From Nocardia fluminea (GTDB lineage Bacteria > Actinomycetota > Actinomycetes > Mycobacteriales > Mycobacteriaceae): a DNA stretch of 64,000 nucleotides. This document shows positions 48,050-56,286 of this stretch, in pieces. The notes below the pieces were generated by a model that was not told the DNA's origin, did no database searches, and worked only from the letters and a program-made list of their open reading frames with translations. The stretch's first letter is position 1, and every line of letters starts with the position of its first letter. A program made the translations under genes and the position numbers. Location: the NCBI RefSeq assembly GCF_002846365.1, contig NZ_PJMW01000002.1:5022001-5086000 (forward strand), written 5' to 3'.

Positions 48050-50238
48050 GGCGCGGCGGCGACCTCCGATTGTGTTGCGGCGGAAGCGCTTTCGGCAGCG
48101 ATCGGGTTCACCCGCACCCACGTGCTGTTGACCGCCGACGTGCCGGAGAGCGGGTCGGTGCGGGCCGGGTCGTGCAGCAGATTCACATTGGCACCGGGCA
48201 GGGCCGCCGCGACGGACCAGCCGACACCGGGTTCGCCGTGTCCCCATCCGTGCGGGATCGCCACCACCCCCGCGCGAATGTCGTCACTGATCTCCACCGG
48301 AACCACGATCGAACCGACGGGGGATTCGATCGTCGCCGGATCACCGTCGGCGAGACCACGGGCGGCGGCGTCGTCGGGGTGCATGAGCACGGTGCAGCGG
48401 TCGCGGCCCTTCACCATCGACGGGATGTTGTGCAGCCAGGAGTTGTTGCTGCGCAGGTGACGTCGTCCGATGAGCTGGAGGTCGAAGCCGGGCTCGGCCG
48501 CCGTGGTCGAGTCGTCGAGGACCGTGCGTACCGCCGCCAGGAAATCCGGGGGTGCCAAGTGTGTCCTGCGGTCGCTGGTGCCGAGCAATTCGGGCAGCCG
48601 CGGTCGCAAGGGACCGAGGTCGACACCGCCCGCCGTGTCCCGGATCTTCTTCAGCGTCAACCCGTTCCGTCCACGACGCAGAACCCCGTAGGGTCCGGTC
48701 GCGACGGCGGCCGCGGTCAGTCGCAGCGGGCTGGCCTGTTCGAACACGGCGTTGAGTGCGCGTCCGGTGAACCGGCGTAGCGGCAGCGGCACCATTTCGG
48801 TCACCAGCCGAGCCAGGATCTGCCAGTCCTCCAGGGCGTCGGCCGGTGGTTCGAACACCTTGGCGTCGTAGCGGGCGTTGTTGCGCACGCTGAAGATCGG
48901 GAACAGCAGGCTCAGTTCCTCGCGTTCCAGCGCCGAGACCGGCGGCAGGATGAAGTCGGCGTGCCGGGTCGTCTCGGTGACGTACATGTCCACGGCCACA
49001 TAGCAATCCAGCGAATCCAGTGCGGTGTCGAGCCGGTCCGCCTGTGGGGTCGAGAGCACCGGATTGCCCGCGTAGGTGATCATGGCCTTGATCTGGCCCG
49101 GTCCTTCGGTGCGGATCTCCTCGGCCAGGACCGCGACGGGCAGCTCGCTGCGGAACGACTTGTGCGCCCCGGAGCGGTCGGTCCACGCACCATGGCCCAT
49201 CGGCAGGTACTTCGCGTAGCGGGCGGCGTCGACGACGGGGCTGGCGAACATCTGACCGCCCGCGCGATCGAGGTTGCTGGTCACCGCGTTGATCGTGTTG
49301 ACCAGCCAGTGGGTGAGCGTGCCCGTCACCTGCTGACACACGCCGATCCGCGCGTACAGCACCGCCGACGGTGCCGCGGCGTGGTCACGGGCCAGGTGCC
49401 TGATGGTGTCGGCGTCGACGCCTGCCAGCGGCGCCATGCGTTCCACGGTGGTCTCGGCGACCAGTGCGGCGAGCTCGTCCCAGCCGGTGCACAGCGCCCG
49501 GACCGCCCGTTCGTCGCACAGGTTCTCGGTGATCAGCACATGCAGCATCGCGAGCAGCAGGTACACGTCCCCGCCGGGACGGACCGCCACGTGTTCGTCT
49601 GCCAGCCGGGCGGTTTCGGTGCGGCGCGGGTCGATCACGACGACGGTGCCACCCCGGGCACGGACGGCCTTGATCCGCGATTTGGCGCCGGGCATGGTGG
49701 TGATCGATCCGTTGGACACCGCGGGATTGGCGCCGAGCACCACCAGCCGGTCGGTGCGGTCGATATCGGCGATGGGCATGAGGACGTTCGAGCCGAACAT
49801 CCGCCACGCGACGAATTCCTGCGGGAACTGGTCGATCGAGGACGCGGAGAAGAAGTTGCGGGTGAGCAGGACGGCCCGCAGCAGCGCGCCGTACATCACC
49901 GAGGAACTGTGCGCGGCCGGGTTGCCGATGTACATCCCGATGGCGCTGGGACCGTGCGCGGACCGCACCGCGCGCAACCGCCGGCCGATCTCGCGGAATG
50001 CCTCGTCCCAGCCGACCGGTTCGAAACTGTCGCCGACGCGGCGCATCGGCGTCCGCAGCCGGTCGGGGTCGTGGTGCAGACCGCCCATGGCTGTCGCCTT
50101 CGGGCAGATGTAGCCCTTGGACAGCACGTCGTCCGGATTGCCTTCCACGCGGGTGACCCGCGAATCCTCGACCGTGACCAGAATTCCGCAGTGCGCCTCA
50201 CACAGTGTGCACTGCCGTGCGATTGTCGTGCTGTCCAC
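48043..50238 (-). CDS. Molybdopterin oxidoreductase with N-terminal [4Fe-4S] site
   Basis: A 731-residue enzyme of the DMSO reductase superfamily, using Mo- or W-bis-MGD. The N-terminal cluster motif is CTLCEAHCGI followed by CPK about 25 residues on. Domain II/III blocks include MYIGNPAAHSSS near 103, LVVLGANPAVSNG, VVVIDPRRTETARLADEH near 205, and YAGNPVLSTPQADR near 375. The C-terminal molydop-binding barrel (about 600-731) has NNSWLHNIPSMVKGRDRC and PHGWGHGEPGVGWS. No NrfC-like or membrane subunit lies nearby, so the electron partner is unknown. No Cys or Sec is seen where formate dehydrogenases carry the Mo ligand. GTG 50238 places the cluster at the usual distance; GTG 50250 is the alternative. 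Confidence 0.88.
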   Translation of the reverse strand: MDSTTIARQCTLCEAHCGILVTVEDSRVTRVEGNPDDVLSKGYICPKATAMGGLHHDPDRLRTPMRRVGDSFEPVGWDEAFREIGRRLRAVRSAHGPSAIGMYIGNPAAHSSSVMYGALLRAVLLTRNFFSASSIDQFPQEFVAWRMFGSNVLMPIADIDRTDRLVVLGANPAVSNGSITTMPGAKSRIKAVRARGGTVVVIDPRRTETARLADEHVAVRPGGDVYLLLAMLHVLITENLCDERAVRALCTGWDELAALVAETTVERMAPLAGVDADTIRHLARDHAAAPSAVLYARIGVCQQVTGTLTHWLVNTINAVTSNLDRAGGQMFASPVVDAARYAKYLPMGHGAWTDRSGAHKSFRSELPVAVLAEEIRTEGPGQIKAMITYAGNPVLSTPQADRLDTALDSLDCYVAVDMYVTETTRHADFILPPVSALEREELSLLFPIFSVRNNARYDAKVFEPPADALEDWQILARLVTEMVPLPLRRFTGRALNAVFEQASPLRLTAAAVATGPYGVLRRGRNGLTLKKIRDTAGGVDLGPLRPRLPELLGTSDRRTHLAPPDFLAAVRTVLDDSTTAAEPGFDLQLIGRRHLRSNNSWLHNIPSMVKGRDRCTVLMHPDDAAARGLADGDPATIESPVGSIVVPVEISDDIRAGVVAIPHGWGHGEPGVGWSVAAALPGANVNLLHDPARTDPLSGTSAVNSTWVRVNPIAAESASAATQSEVAAAPR

Positions 50239-50377
50239 AGCTTTTCCCACTCTCCGCCGACCCGCTCCTGCCACCGTAGCGCGTCCGGACGGCCTGGCAG
50301 ATCCTTCTGCGGTCGGATTTATGTGCCGAGCGAGCACTTTCCTCGATCAGGCGAGCTGGGTGAGCGGACCGGCGGAT

Positions 50378-50406
50378 GCGGTCGGCGACCTCTGGTCGCC
50401 GACCGC
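50378..50406 (-). terminator. Hairpin terminator after the MFS exporter gene
   Basis: GCGGTCGGCGA (50378-50388) pairs perfectly with TCGCCGACCGC (50396-50406), directly after the stop codon. It separates the exporter unit from the molybdopterin gene in the 174-base gap. The rest of the gap should hold the latter's promoter, not resolved. Confidence 0.75.
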
Positions 50407-50412
50407 TCGGGT

Positions 50413-51864
50413 TCACGCGGAAACTGCTGCGTCCCCGGACCTTTCAGTCGCCTCCGGAGTGTGGGCGGGCGTGTCGGCAGCGGGTCCGGCCTGCGATCGC
50501 GTGCGCACGGCGAAGCCGATGAGCCCGGCGAGGACCGCGATCGCGGCGGTCACGTACCAAGCCCGCTGGAAGGCATCGAGCGCGGCAGCAGGAGTGCCGG
50601 GCGTACCGAGCAGCGCGACGAGCAGTGCGACGCCGAGCGCGAGGCCGAGTTGGCGGGCCATGCTCAGCACCCCCGAGCCGGTCGCGAAGCGTTGCGGGGG
50701 CAGATTGCCCGCGCCGGCGGCGAACGCGGTGGGCAGGGTCAGCCCGACGCCGAGTCCGGTCAGCAGCATGCCGCCGAGCAGGCCACCCACATAGTCCGGT
50801 GCCAGGGTGGCCGCGCGTGCCCACCACAGCAGCCCGCCGCCGAAGGCGAGCCCGCCCGCCGCGATCACCGGGCCGGCGCCGACGCGGGCGATGAGCTTGC
50901 CCGCGCCGACCGCGACGAACGGGACGACCAGTGGGCCGGGCGCGATCGCCAGACCGGTCCGCAAGGCCGACCACTCCCACACGTTCTGCGCCCAGAGCGT
51001 GACCGAGAGCAGCATGCCCGCGAACGCGATCTGGAACACCAGCGAATTCGCTCCCGCGAGTACGAAATTCGGGACGCGAAGCAGGGCAGGGTCGACGATC
51101 GGGCTGTGATGACGAGCCGAGCTCACCGCGAAGACGACGCCGAGCACGAGCGCGACACCGAACGCGGCGAGGACCCCGGTGGAACTCCAGCCCCACTCCG
51201 GGCCTTGGACGACGGCCAGGATCAGCGATCCGACCGCTCCGATCAACGCGCCTGCACCCAGCAGATCGGGCAGCGGGCCGCCCGCGGCCGGCGGGGACGG
51301 CAGCGCGCGGGCACCGATCGCCAACGCCGCCAACCCGATCGGCACGTTCACGAGAAAGACCCAGCGCCAATCGATCTCGACCAGCACACCGCCGAGGACC
51401 GGGCCGAGCGCGGCGCCGAGGCCGCCGAACGCGACCCACAGCCGCACCGCCCCCGCGCGCTGCTGTGGCGGGGTCGCGGCGAGAACCAGCGCGAGCGAGG
51501 ACGGCGTGAGGAGTGCGCATCCCACCGCCTGGACCACGCGGAAAGCGATGAGCGACTCCACATTCCACGCGGCCGAACACAGCGCGGACCCGATCACGAA
51601 GATCGCGAGGCCGGTGAGGAAGGTGGCGCGGTTGCCGCCGCGGTCGCCGAGCCGACCGGCCGGAACGAGCAGGGCGGCGAAGACGATGGCATAGAGGTTG
51701 AGCACCCAGGACAACTCGGTCAGCCCGGCGCCGAAGTCGTCGGCCATGGCGGGCATGGCGACATTGACGATGAACAGGTCCAGGCTCGACAGCAGCACGC
51801 CGGTGGAGACGATGGCGAGCACCAGCCGCGGATTCGTCTCCCGGGAGGGGGTAAGGGATCGCAT
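50413..51864 (-). CDS. MFS drug exporter, DHA2 (EmrB/QacA) family
   Basis: A 483-residue proton-coupled multidrug exporter with about 14 hydrophobic helices, typical of the DHA2 family. Motif D1-like LDLFIVNVAMPAMADDF lies in TM1. Motif A-like GRLGDRGGNRATFLTGL is between TM2 and TM3. Motif C, characteristic of exporters, is in GGLGAALGPVLGGVLVE near residue 150. It starts at ATG 51864, 14 bases after the thioesterase-like gene, so the two form an operon. That operon faces an HxlR regulator. The substrate is unknown. Longer upstream reading through the thioesterase gene is a shadow. Confidence 0.92.
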   Translation of the reverse strand: MRSLTPSRETNPRLVLAIVSTGVLLSSLDLFIVNVAMPAMADDFGAGLTELSWVLNLYAIVFAALLVPAGRLGDRGGNRATFLTGLAIFVIGSALCSAAWNVESLIAFRVVQAVGCALLTPSSLALVLAATPPQQRAGAVRLWVAFGGLGAALGPVLGGVLVEIDWRWVFLVNVPIGLAALAIGARALPSPPAAGGPLPDLLGAGALIGAVGSLILAVVQGPEWGWSSTGVLAAFGVALVLGVVFAVSSARHHSPIVDPALLRVPNFVLAGANSLVFQIAFAGMLLSVTLWAQNVWEWSALRTGLAIAPGPLVVPFVAVGAGKLIARVGAGPVIAAGGLAFGGGLLWWARAATLAPDYVGGLLGGMLLTGLGVGLTLPTAFAAGAGNLPPQRFATGSGVLSMARQLGLALGVALLVALLGTPGTPAAALDAFQRAWYVTAAIAVLAGLIGFAVRTRSQAGPAADTPAHTPEATERSGDAAVSA

Positions 51865-51878
51865 GGTCGCGCTTTCGT

Positions 51879-52682
51879 TCAGCCGAGGACGCGGCGGGTT
51901 TGACGGGCGGTGGCGAGCAGCATGCCGTCGCTGTCCCAGATGTCGGTGTCGTCGACCGACCAGCCGGCACCGGAGCTGACGTTCGTGGCGCGGACCAGCA
52001 CGGGTGTGTCGCCGAGGTGGCTCGGATCGGCGTGCACGTGCAGCGACAGAGTGACGGTGGGGACGGCGACCGGCGCGGTGAGCAGCGGGAACAGGCCGGG
52101 TGGGAGCGCGTCGGCCAGGACGGCCAGACTCGGCGCATCGAGCGGCAGCGCGGGATCGAGTGCGATCCAGGCGCACATCATCGCCTCGTCCGCGCCACTG
52201 AGGGGCAAGGGGTCCGCGGCCGGGCGGATGACGAAATGCGCGCCGACGGGGACGATCTCCGGGGGTAGCTGGAACAGTGCGCAGTCCGGTGCGGCCGCGA
52301 CGACGGGCGCGGGTCTGCCGTGGTGGGCGGGGATCGCCGTCGCACTGGATTTGCCCAGGGTGACGGTGGCCGCGGCGACCGGCGCGCCGTCCTGTGCGGC
52401 GACCACGTCCAGGATCGTCGTGCTGCGCCCGACAGTGTGTTCGGTGGCGTGCAGGGTGAACGCACCGGTCGCCGGTCGTCCGAGGAACCGGACATCGGCC
52501 GCGCGCACGGGGTAGTCGCGCGAGCTCGCCCGCTGCGCCACGTCGATCAGGAGCCCGGCGAGCGTGCCGCCGTGGGGACCGGTCCAGCCGCGCCACGAAT
52601 CGTCGACCACGGCATGCCACCGTCCGGAATCGGTGGCGGTGAGGGCGAATCGCGTACCGAATCGCCCGGTGAGTTTCATCAT
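51879..52682 (-). CDS. Thioesterase-family double-hotdog protein
   Basis: A 267-residue protein resembling acyl-CoA thioesterases of the TesB-like, two-hotdog type. The first hotdog includes WRGWTGPHGGTLAGLLIDVA near residue 30 and VRFLGRPATGAFTLHA near 65. The second includes VTLSLHVHADPSHLG near 210 and DTDIWDSDGMLLATARQTRR at the end, which is a family-typical closing strand. It probably hydrolyses an acyl-CoA. Adjacent ATG codons at 52682 and 52679 are possible starts. It is first in an operon with the MFS exporter and divergent from an HxlR gene over 53 bases carrying an inverted repeat. Confidence 0.85.
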   Translation of the reverse strand: MMKLTGRFGTRFALTATDSGRWHAVVDDSWRGWTGPHGGTLAGLLIDVAQRASSRDYPVRAADVRFLGRPATGAFTLHATEHTVGRSTTILDVVAAQDGAPVAAATVTLGKSSATAIPAHHGRPAPVVAAAPDCALFQLPPEIVPVGAHFVIRPAADPLPLSGADEAMMCAWIALDPALPLDAPSLAVLADALPPGLFPLLTAPVAVPTVTLSLHVHADPSHLGDTPVLVRATNVSSGAGWSVDDTDIWDSDGMLLATARQTRRVLG

Positions 52683-52684
52683 GC

Positions 52685-52707
52685 AACTCACGGTAGATGG
52701 GTGAGTT
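52685..52707. promoter_or_regulatory. Candidate HxlR operator
   Basis: AACTCAC (52685-52691) and GTGAGTT (52701-52707) form a perfect inverted repeat with nine bases between. It occupies the only non-coding space between the divergent thioesterase/MFS and hxlR starts. It lies at the right place to repress both. Confidence 0.65.
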
Positions 52708-52735
52708 CTTTCATGCAACCGACTAGACTCGAGGT

Positions 52736-53218
52736 ATGCGGCGCACCAGCTTCGAAGACATGAACTGCTCCCTGGCCCAGTGTCTGGAAGTGGTCGGGGA
52801 GTGGTGGACCCTGCTGATCGTGCGCGACGCCCTCTTCGGTGTCACCCGTTTCGACGACTTCCGCGACCGACTCGGTATCGCCCGCAACGTCCTCACTCAA
52901 CGTCTCGAGGGGCTGGTCGAACACGAGATCATGACGAGGGAGCCCTACCAGGACAACCCCGTCCGCTACGACTACCGCCTGACCGCCAAGGGGCGCTCGC
53001 TGTGGCAGGTGATCACCGCGATGCGCCAGTGGGGCGACGAATGGGCCGCCCCGAACGGTCCACCGGTAGAGGTGCTGCACCGCACCTGCGCCCATCTCAC
53101 CACCATCGAGCCGACCTGCTCGCACTGTGGCGAGCGAGTCCACGGCCGCGACCTGGCACTGCGGGACGGCCCGGGCGCGGGCGATCGTTCCCCGCTGCCC
53201 GAGTCGCTACGTCGGTGA
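52736..53218 (+). CDS. HxlR-family winged-helix regulator
   Basis: A 160-residue regulator of the HxlR/MarR-like group. The winged helix spans residues 8-100. CSLAQCLEVVGEWWTLLIVR contains the conserved Cys of HxlR proteins that in some relatives senses electrophiles. It is followed by FDDFRDRLGIARNVLTQRLE and VRYDYRLTAKGRSLWQVITA. A C-terminal extension has CSHCG, a CxxC that could bind zinc. It is divergent from the thioesterase/MFS operon and is its likely repressor. Induction by a quinone, aldehyde or drug is plausible but inferred. ATG 52736 is the first start. Confidence 0.88.
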   Translation: MRRTSFEDMNCSLAQCLEVVGEWWTLLIVRDALFGVTRFDDFRDRLGIARNVLTQRLEGLVEHEIMTREPYQDNPVRYDYRLTAKGRSLWQVITAMRQWGDEWAAPNGPPVEVLHRTCAHLTTIEPTCSHCGERVHGRDLALRDGPGAGDRSPLPESLRR

Positions 53219-53313
53219 ATTCGCCACCGCTGCGCGCACCGCTCGTTCGGGCGGCGGCGCGAGGAATCTCCGGATCGAGCGAATGTCGTGGGTGTGACGG
53301 GATTTCCGTCAGG

Positions 53314-53925
53314 TCAGCCGCGTAGTCCGCGCAGCGCGGTCTCGACGACGCGATCGGCGAAATCGGTGGTGAGGGTGCCGGTACGCAGGAGCCAGCGGTC
53401 CATCAGTGGACCCCAGATCATCGCGATGGCGACGTCGAGGTCGACATCGGGGGCGATCTGGCCGGCGGTTTGCGCGGCGGCGAGCCTGCGGCGTTTCAGC
53501 TCGTCCACGGGGCCTTGCAGGCGTTCGACGTAGGTGGCGGCCAGCGTGGTGTCGTGCATGATGGCACTTGTCAGGCCGCGCAGGGGCAGGTCGAAGCGCG
53601 GGTCGGCGAGTTCGGCGACGGTGGCGCGCAGGACCAGCTTCAGGTCGGCTTCCAGGTCGCCGGTGTCGGGCAGGCCCGGTGCCGCGTCGTCGCCGCTCTC
53701 GCTGAGCATCAGGAAGGCGTCGAGCAGGACGGCGCCCTTGGACGGCCACCATCGGTAGATCGTCTGCTTGCCGACGCCTGCCCTCGCCGCGATCGCCTCG
53801 ATGGTGAGTTTGTCGTAGCCGATCTCACCGGCCAGCTCGAAGGCCGCGGACAGGATCGCGCGCCGGGATCCTTCGTTGCGCCGGGTCGCGTCGGCCGACG
53901 GCCGGGGGTTCACCTGCTGACTCAT
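53314..53925 (-). CDS. TetR-family transcriptional regulator
   Basis: A 203-residue TetR repressor. The DNA-binding domain is RRAILSAAFELAGEIGYDKL, then TIEAIAARAGVGKQTIYRWW and PSKGAVLLDA (about residues 21-70). The C-terminal domain shows a TetR_C-like core (DLPLRGLTSAIMHDTTLAAT to RLQGPVDELKRRRLAAAQTA). It is divergent from the SDR gene at 54043, with two matching inverted repeats in the 117-base interval. It is therefore very likely an autorepressor that also represses the SDR gene. The ligand is probably the SDR substrate, unknown. Confidence 0.9.
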   Translation of the reverse strand: MSQQVNPRPSADATRRNEGSRRAILSAAFELAGEIGYDKLTIEAIAARAGVGKQTIYRWWPSKGAVLLDAFLMLSESGDDAAPGLPDTGDLEADLKLVLRATVAELADPRFDLPLRGLTSAIMHDTTLAATYVERLQGPVDELKRRRLAAAQTAGQIAPDVDLDVAIAMIWGPLMDRWLLRTGTLTTDFADRVVETALRGLRG

Positions 53926-53951
53926 GCCGCCATCGTAGCAATGAAAGAGAC

Positions 53952-53966
53952 GAGACGTTGCGTCTT
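53952..53966. promoter_or_regulatory. TetR operator 1
   Basis: GAGACG-TTG-CGTCTT contains the perfect dyad AGACG-N3-CGTCT (53953-53965). It lies 27 bases from the tetR start. Confidence 0.75.
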
Positions 53967-54002
53967 GACAGGGCGTAAAGCCGGTGGCATCCTCGAAACA
54001 TC

Positions 54003-54025
54003 AGACGAGACGCAACGTCTTGTCT
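54003..54025. promoter_or_regulatory. TetR operator 2
   Basis: AGACGAGACG-CAA-CGTCTTGTCT is a 23-bp palindrome with one mismatch, sharing the core of operator 1. Its centre is 55 bases from that of operator 1 and it lies 17 bases before the SDR ATG. It overlaps the expected promoter of the SDR gene. Confidence 0.8.
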
Positions 54026-54042
54026 AGGTAAGGAGAAATGCC

Positions 54043-54903
54043 ATGACCACCGCCGGTACCACCGAATCCCGCATCTGGTTCATCACTGGAGCGAGCCGCG
54101 GTCTCGGCCGTGCCTTCGCCGAAGCCGCGCTGGCGGCGGGGGACCGGGTCGCCGCCGCCGCGCGTACCCGCTCCGCCCTCGACGAACTCGCCGCCGCCCA
54201 TCCGGGCCGGGTGCTGCCCTTGACCCTCGACGTCACCGATCGCGCCGGGGTCCACGAGGCGGTCGACGCCGCCGTCGCCCACTTCGGCCGCCTCGACATC
54301 GTGGTCAACAACGCGGGCACGCTCTCGATGGGCATGATCGAGGAGTTCACCGAAACCGAGGCCCGCGCGCAGCTGGAGGTCAACTTCTTCGGCGCGCTCT
54401 GGGTGAGCCAAGCCGTGCTCCCGCATCTGCGCGCGCGGCGCGGCGGGCATATCGTGCAGGTGTCCAGCATCGGCGGACTCGCCGGGTTCCCGCTGTCGGG
54501 CATGTACGCCGCGAGCAAGTTCGCGCTCGAGGGCATGAGCGAGGCGCTGGCGACGGAAGCCGCGGAATTCGGTGTGCGTGTGAGTATTCTGCAGCCGGGC
54601 GGGTACTGGACCGACCTGTACTCGGCGATGGTGAACACCACCCCGATCGAGGACTACGCCCCGCTGCGCGCCCAGCTCGAGGCCCAGTGGGCCGAGGGGT
54701 CCGTCGACAGCGAGCCGGCGCTGGCGGCCGAGGCGCTGCTCACGCTCGTCGGCGCCGAGGAACCGCCACTGCGGCTGCTGCTCGGAAACATGGTGTACGA
54801 CTTGGCCTTCGACCTCGCGCGCGCCAAGCTGGCCACGTGGTCGGCCTGGGAGCAGACCAGCCGAGCCGCGGAACGGGCAGTCCCCGCACCGGGCTCGGCG
54901 TAG
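54043..54903 (+). CDS. Short-chain dehydrogenase/reductase
   Basis: A 286-residue classical-type SDR. The nucleotide-binding motif is TGASRGLG near residue 15, with Arg favouring NADP(H). NNAG is near 88, the catalytic Ser in VQVSSIGGLAG near 142, and YAASK near 156. The C-terminal 90 residues extend past the core, as in SDRs that act on large or hydrophobic substrates. The start ATG 54043 has AAGGAG upstream. It is controlled by the divergent TetR gene through two operators. It is a single-gene unit, convergent with the conservon GTPase gene four bases away. Confidence 0.92.
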   Translation: MTTAGTTESRIWFITGASRGLGRAFAEAALAAGDRVAAAARTRSALDELAAAHPGRVLPLTLDVTDRAGVHEAVDAAVAHFGRLDIVVNNAGTLSMGMIEEFTETEARAQLEVNFFGALWVSQAVLPHLRARRGGHIVQVSSIGGLAGFPLSGMYAASKFALEGMSEALATEAAEFGVRVSILQPGGYWTDLYSAMVNTTPIEDYAPLRAQLEAQWAEGSVDSEPALAAEALLTLVGAEEPPLRLLLGNMVYDLAFDLARAKLATWSAWEQTSRAAERAVPAPGSA

Positions 54904-54907
54904 CCGC

Positions 54908-55513
54908 TCAGGTGGTGACGGGAGTTCGCGCGGCGCGATCGATCAGGTACTCGACCAGGTGGGTCAGCACCGCCTTGGCCGAGGGCCGATCGCGCGCGTC
55001 GCACAGGATCACCGGGGTGTTCGGATCCAGATCGAGCGCGTCACGCACCTCGTCGACCGTGTAGCGCGGCGCACCGTCGAAGCAGTTCACCGCGATCAGG
55101 AACGGCAAGCCGCGCCGCTCGAAGAAGTCCACCGCCGCGAACGAATTGCTCAACCGGCGGGTGTCGGCCAGCACGATCGCGCCGAGTGCGCCACGGCACA
55201 GCTCGTCCCACAGGAACCAGAAGCGGTCCTGGCCGGGCGTACCGAACAGGTACAGCACCAGGTCCCGGTCGATGGTGATGCGCCCGAAGTCCAGCGCGAC
55301 CGTGGTCGTGTGCTTCTGCTCCACTCCCGACAGGTCATCGACGCCGGTGCTGACCTCGGTGATCAGCTCTTCGGTCCGCAGCGGCGCGATCTCGCTGATC
55401 GCGCCGACCATGGTGGTCTTGCCGACGCCGAAGCCGCCGGCGATGAGGATTTTGACCGAGGCGGCCATGTGCTGGTCGCCTGCGGACATCGGGTCAAAGT
55501 TTTCGGATGCCAT
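54908..55513 (-). CDS. Conservon small GTP-binding protein (CvnD-like, DUF255-type ATP/GTP-binding)
   Basis: A 201-residue Ras-like GTPase of the bacterial conservon family, the output component of these membrane-proximal switch operons in Streptomyces and relatives. The P loop is AGGFGVGKTTMVGAIS near residue 27. The G2 region lies around VDDLSGVEQKHTTTVALDFG, the G3-like segment is LFGTPGQDRFWFLW near 88, and the base-recognition segment is AVNCFDGAP. The start ATG 55513 overlaps the DUF742 gene by 20 bases, as is usual in conservons. It is the last gene of the four-gene operon, and no cytochrome P450 (CvnE) follows. Confidence 0.92.
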   Translation of the reverse strand: MASENFDPMSAGDQHMAASVKILIAGGFGVGKTTMVGAISEIAPLRTEELITEVSTGVDDLSGVEQKHTTTVALDFGRITIDRDLVLYLFGTPGQDRFWFLWDELCRGALGAIVLADTRRLSNSFAAVDFFERRGLPFLIAVNCFDGAPRYTVDEVRDALDLDPNTPVILCDARDRPSAKAVLTHLVEYLIDRAARTPVTT

Positions 55514-55868
55514 CCAGAACCGCTCGCAATATGTTGAGGTCACCGGTACCGGCCTCGGCCGCTACCGGAGCCCGGAAGATGAGGTGGCCCTCGGCGATGA
55601 GATCACCGACGAGGATCTTGGTCACCGCCAGAGGCAGTTTCAGCACGGCCGAGACCTCGGCCACCGACTGCGGACGCTTACACAACTGTGCGATCGTCGC
55701 GTACTCGGGTTCTGGTTTGCGCAGAGTGGGGGCGGGATGTACCGCTACCACCACCGTGAGCATGTCCAGGTCGTGCGCCGCGCCCATGGTGCGGCCGCGG
55801 GTCACCGCGTACGGCCGGACCAGGGGTCCGGCCGCGTCGTCGAACCACGGATCGCCGAGTCGAGTCAT
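55494..55868 (-). CDS. Conservon DUF742 protein (CvnC-like)
   Basis: A 124-residue DUF742 protein, the third conservon component. The N-terminal part has the family motif DDAAGPLVRPYAVTRGRT near residue 10. The C-terminal half is a winged-helix-like domain: YATIAQLCKRPQSVAEVSAV, then LPLAVTKILVGDLIAEGHLI (about 55-97), a repressor-type fold that may bind the GTPase or DNA. It starts at ATG 55868, 12 bases after the roadblock gene, and overlaps the GTPase gene at its end, so translation is coupled. Confidence 0.93.
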   Translation of the reverse strand: MTRLGDPWFDDAAGPLVRPYAVTRGRTMGAAHDLDMLTVVVAVHPAPTLRKPEPEYATIAQLCKRPQSVAEVSAVLKLPLAVTKILVGDLIAEGHLIFRAPVAAEAGTGDLNILRAVLDGIRKL

Positions 55869-55880
55869 TGTCGAAACTTT

Positions 55881-56285
55881 CTATAGCTGCGCATGCCCGT
55901 GCCGCGGCTCCGTCGACAGATAGCTGCCGACCCGCTGCACGGTGAGATTCATTTCGTAGGCGACCATGCCGAGATTGGCCGACTCGTTGGCTTGCAGTGC
56001 CAGACAAGCGTTGTCACCGGCCGAGGTCACGAACAGCACGGCCCGATCGAGCTCGATCACCGCTTGGCGCACGCCGCCACCGTCGAACCGGCTGCCCGCG
56101 CTGCGCGCGAGACCGTAGAGGGTCGAGGACATGGCGGCGAAGTGTTCGGCATCTTCACGCTTCATCTGTGAGGAGCGTCCGAGCAGCAGTCCGTCGGTGG
56201 ACAGCACGACCGCGTAGCGGACCCCTGCCAGCCGGTCGACGAGATCGTCGAGTAGCCAGTTGAGATCACCGGGGGAAGAGTTCAC
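55881..56285 (-). CDS. Conservon roadblock/LC7 protein (CvnB-like)
   Basis: A 134-residue roadblock/LC7-fold protein. Such proteins regulate small GTPases, here the CvnD-like product. The fold covers residues 5-110, with LNWLLDDLVDRLAGVRYAVV, then STDGLLLGRSS and VRQAVIELDRAVLFVTSAGD. It starts one base after the kinase stop, implying coupling. In Streptomyces conservons the roadblock protein sits at the membrane with the kinase-like CvnA and forms a complex with CvnC and CvnD. Confidence 0.94.
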   Translation of the reverse strand: MNSSPGDLNWLLDDLVDRLAGVRYAVVLSTDGLLLGRSSQMKREDAEHFAAMSSTLYGLARSAGSRFDGGGVRQAVIELDRAVLFVTSAGDNACLALQANESANLGMVAYEMNLTVQRVGSYLSTEPRHGHAQL

Positions 56286-56286
56286 C

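Noticed and set aside
48961..51903. A 980-residue plus-strand frame over the molybdopterin and MFS genes
   Set aside because: It spans two unrelated, well-supported minus-strand genes and the terminator between them, and its composition is that of a shadow.
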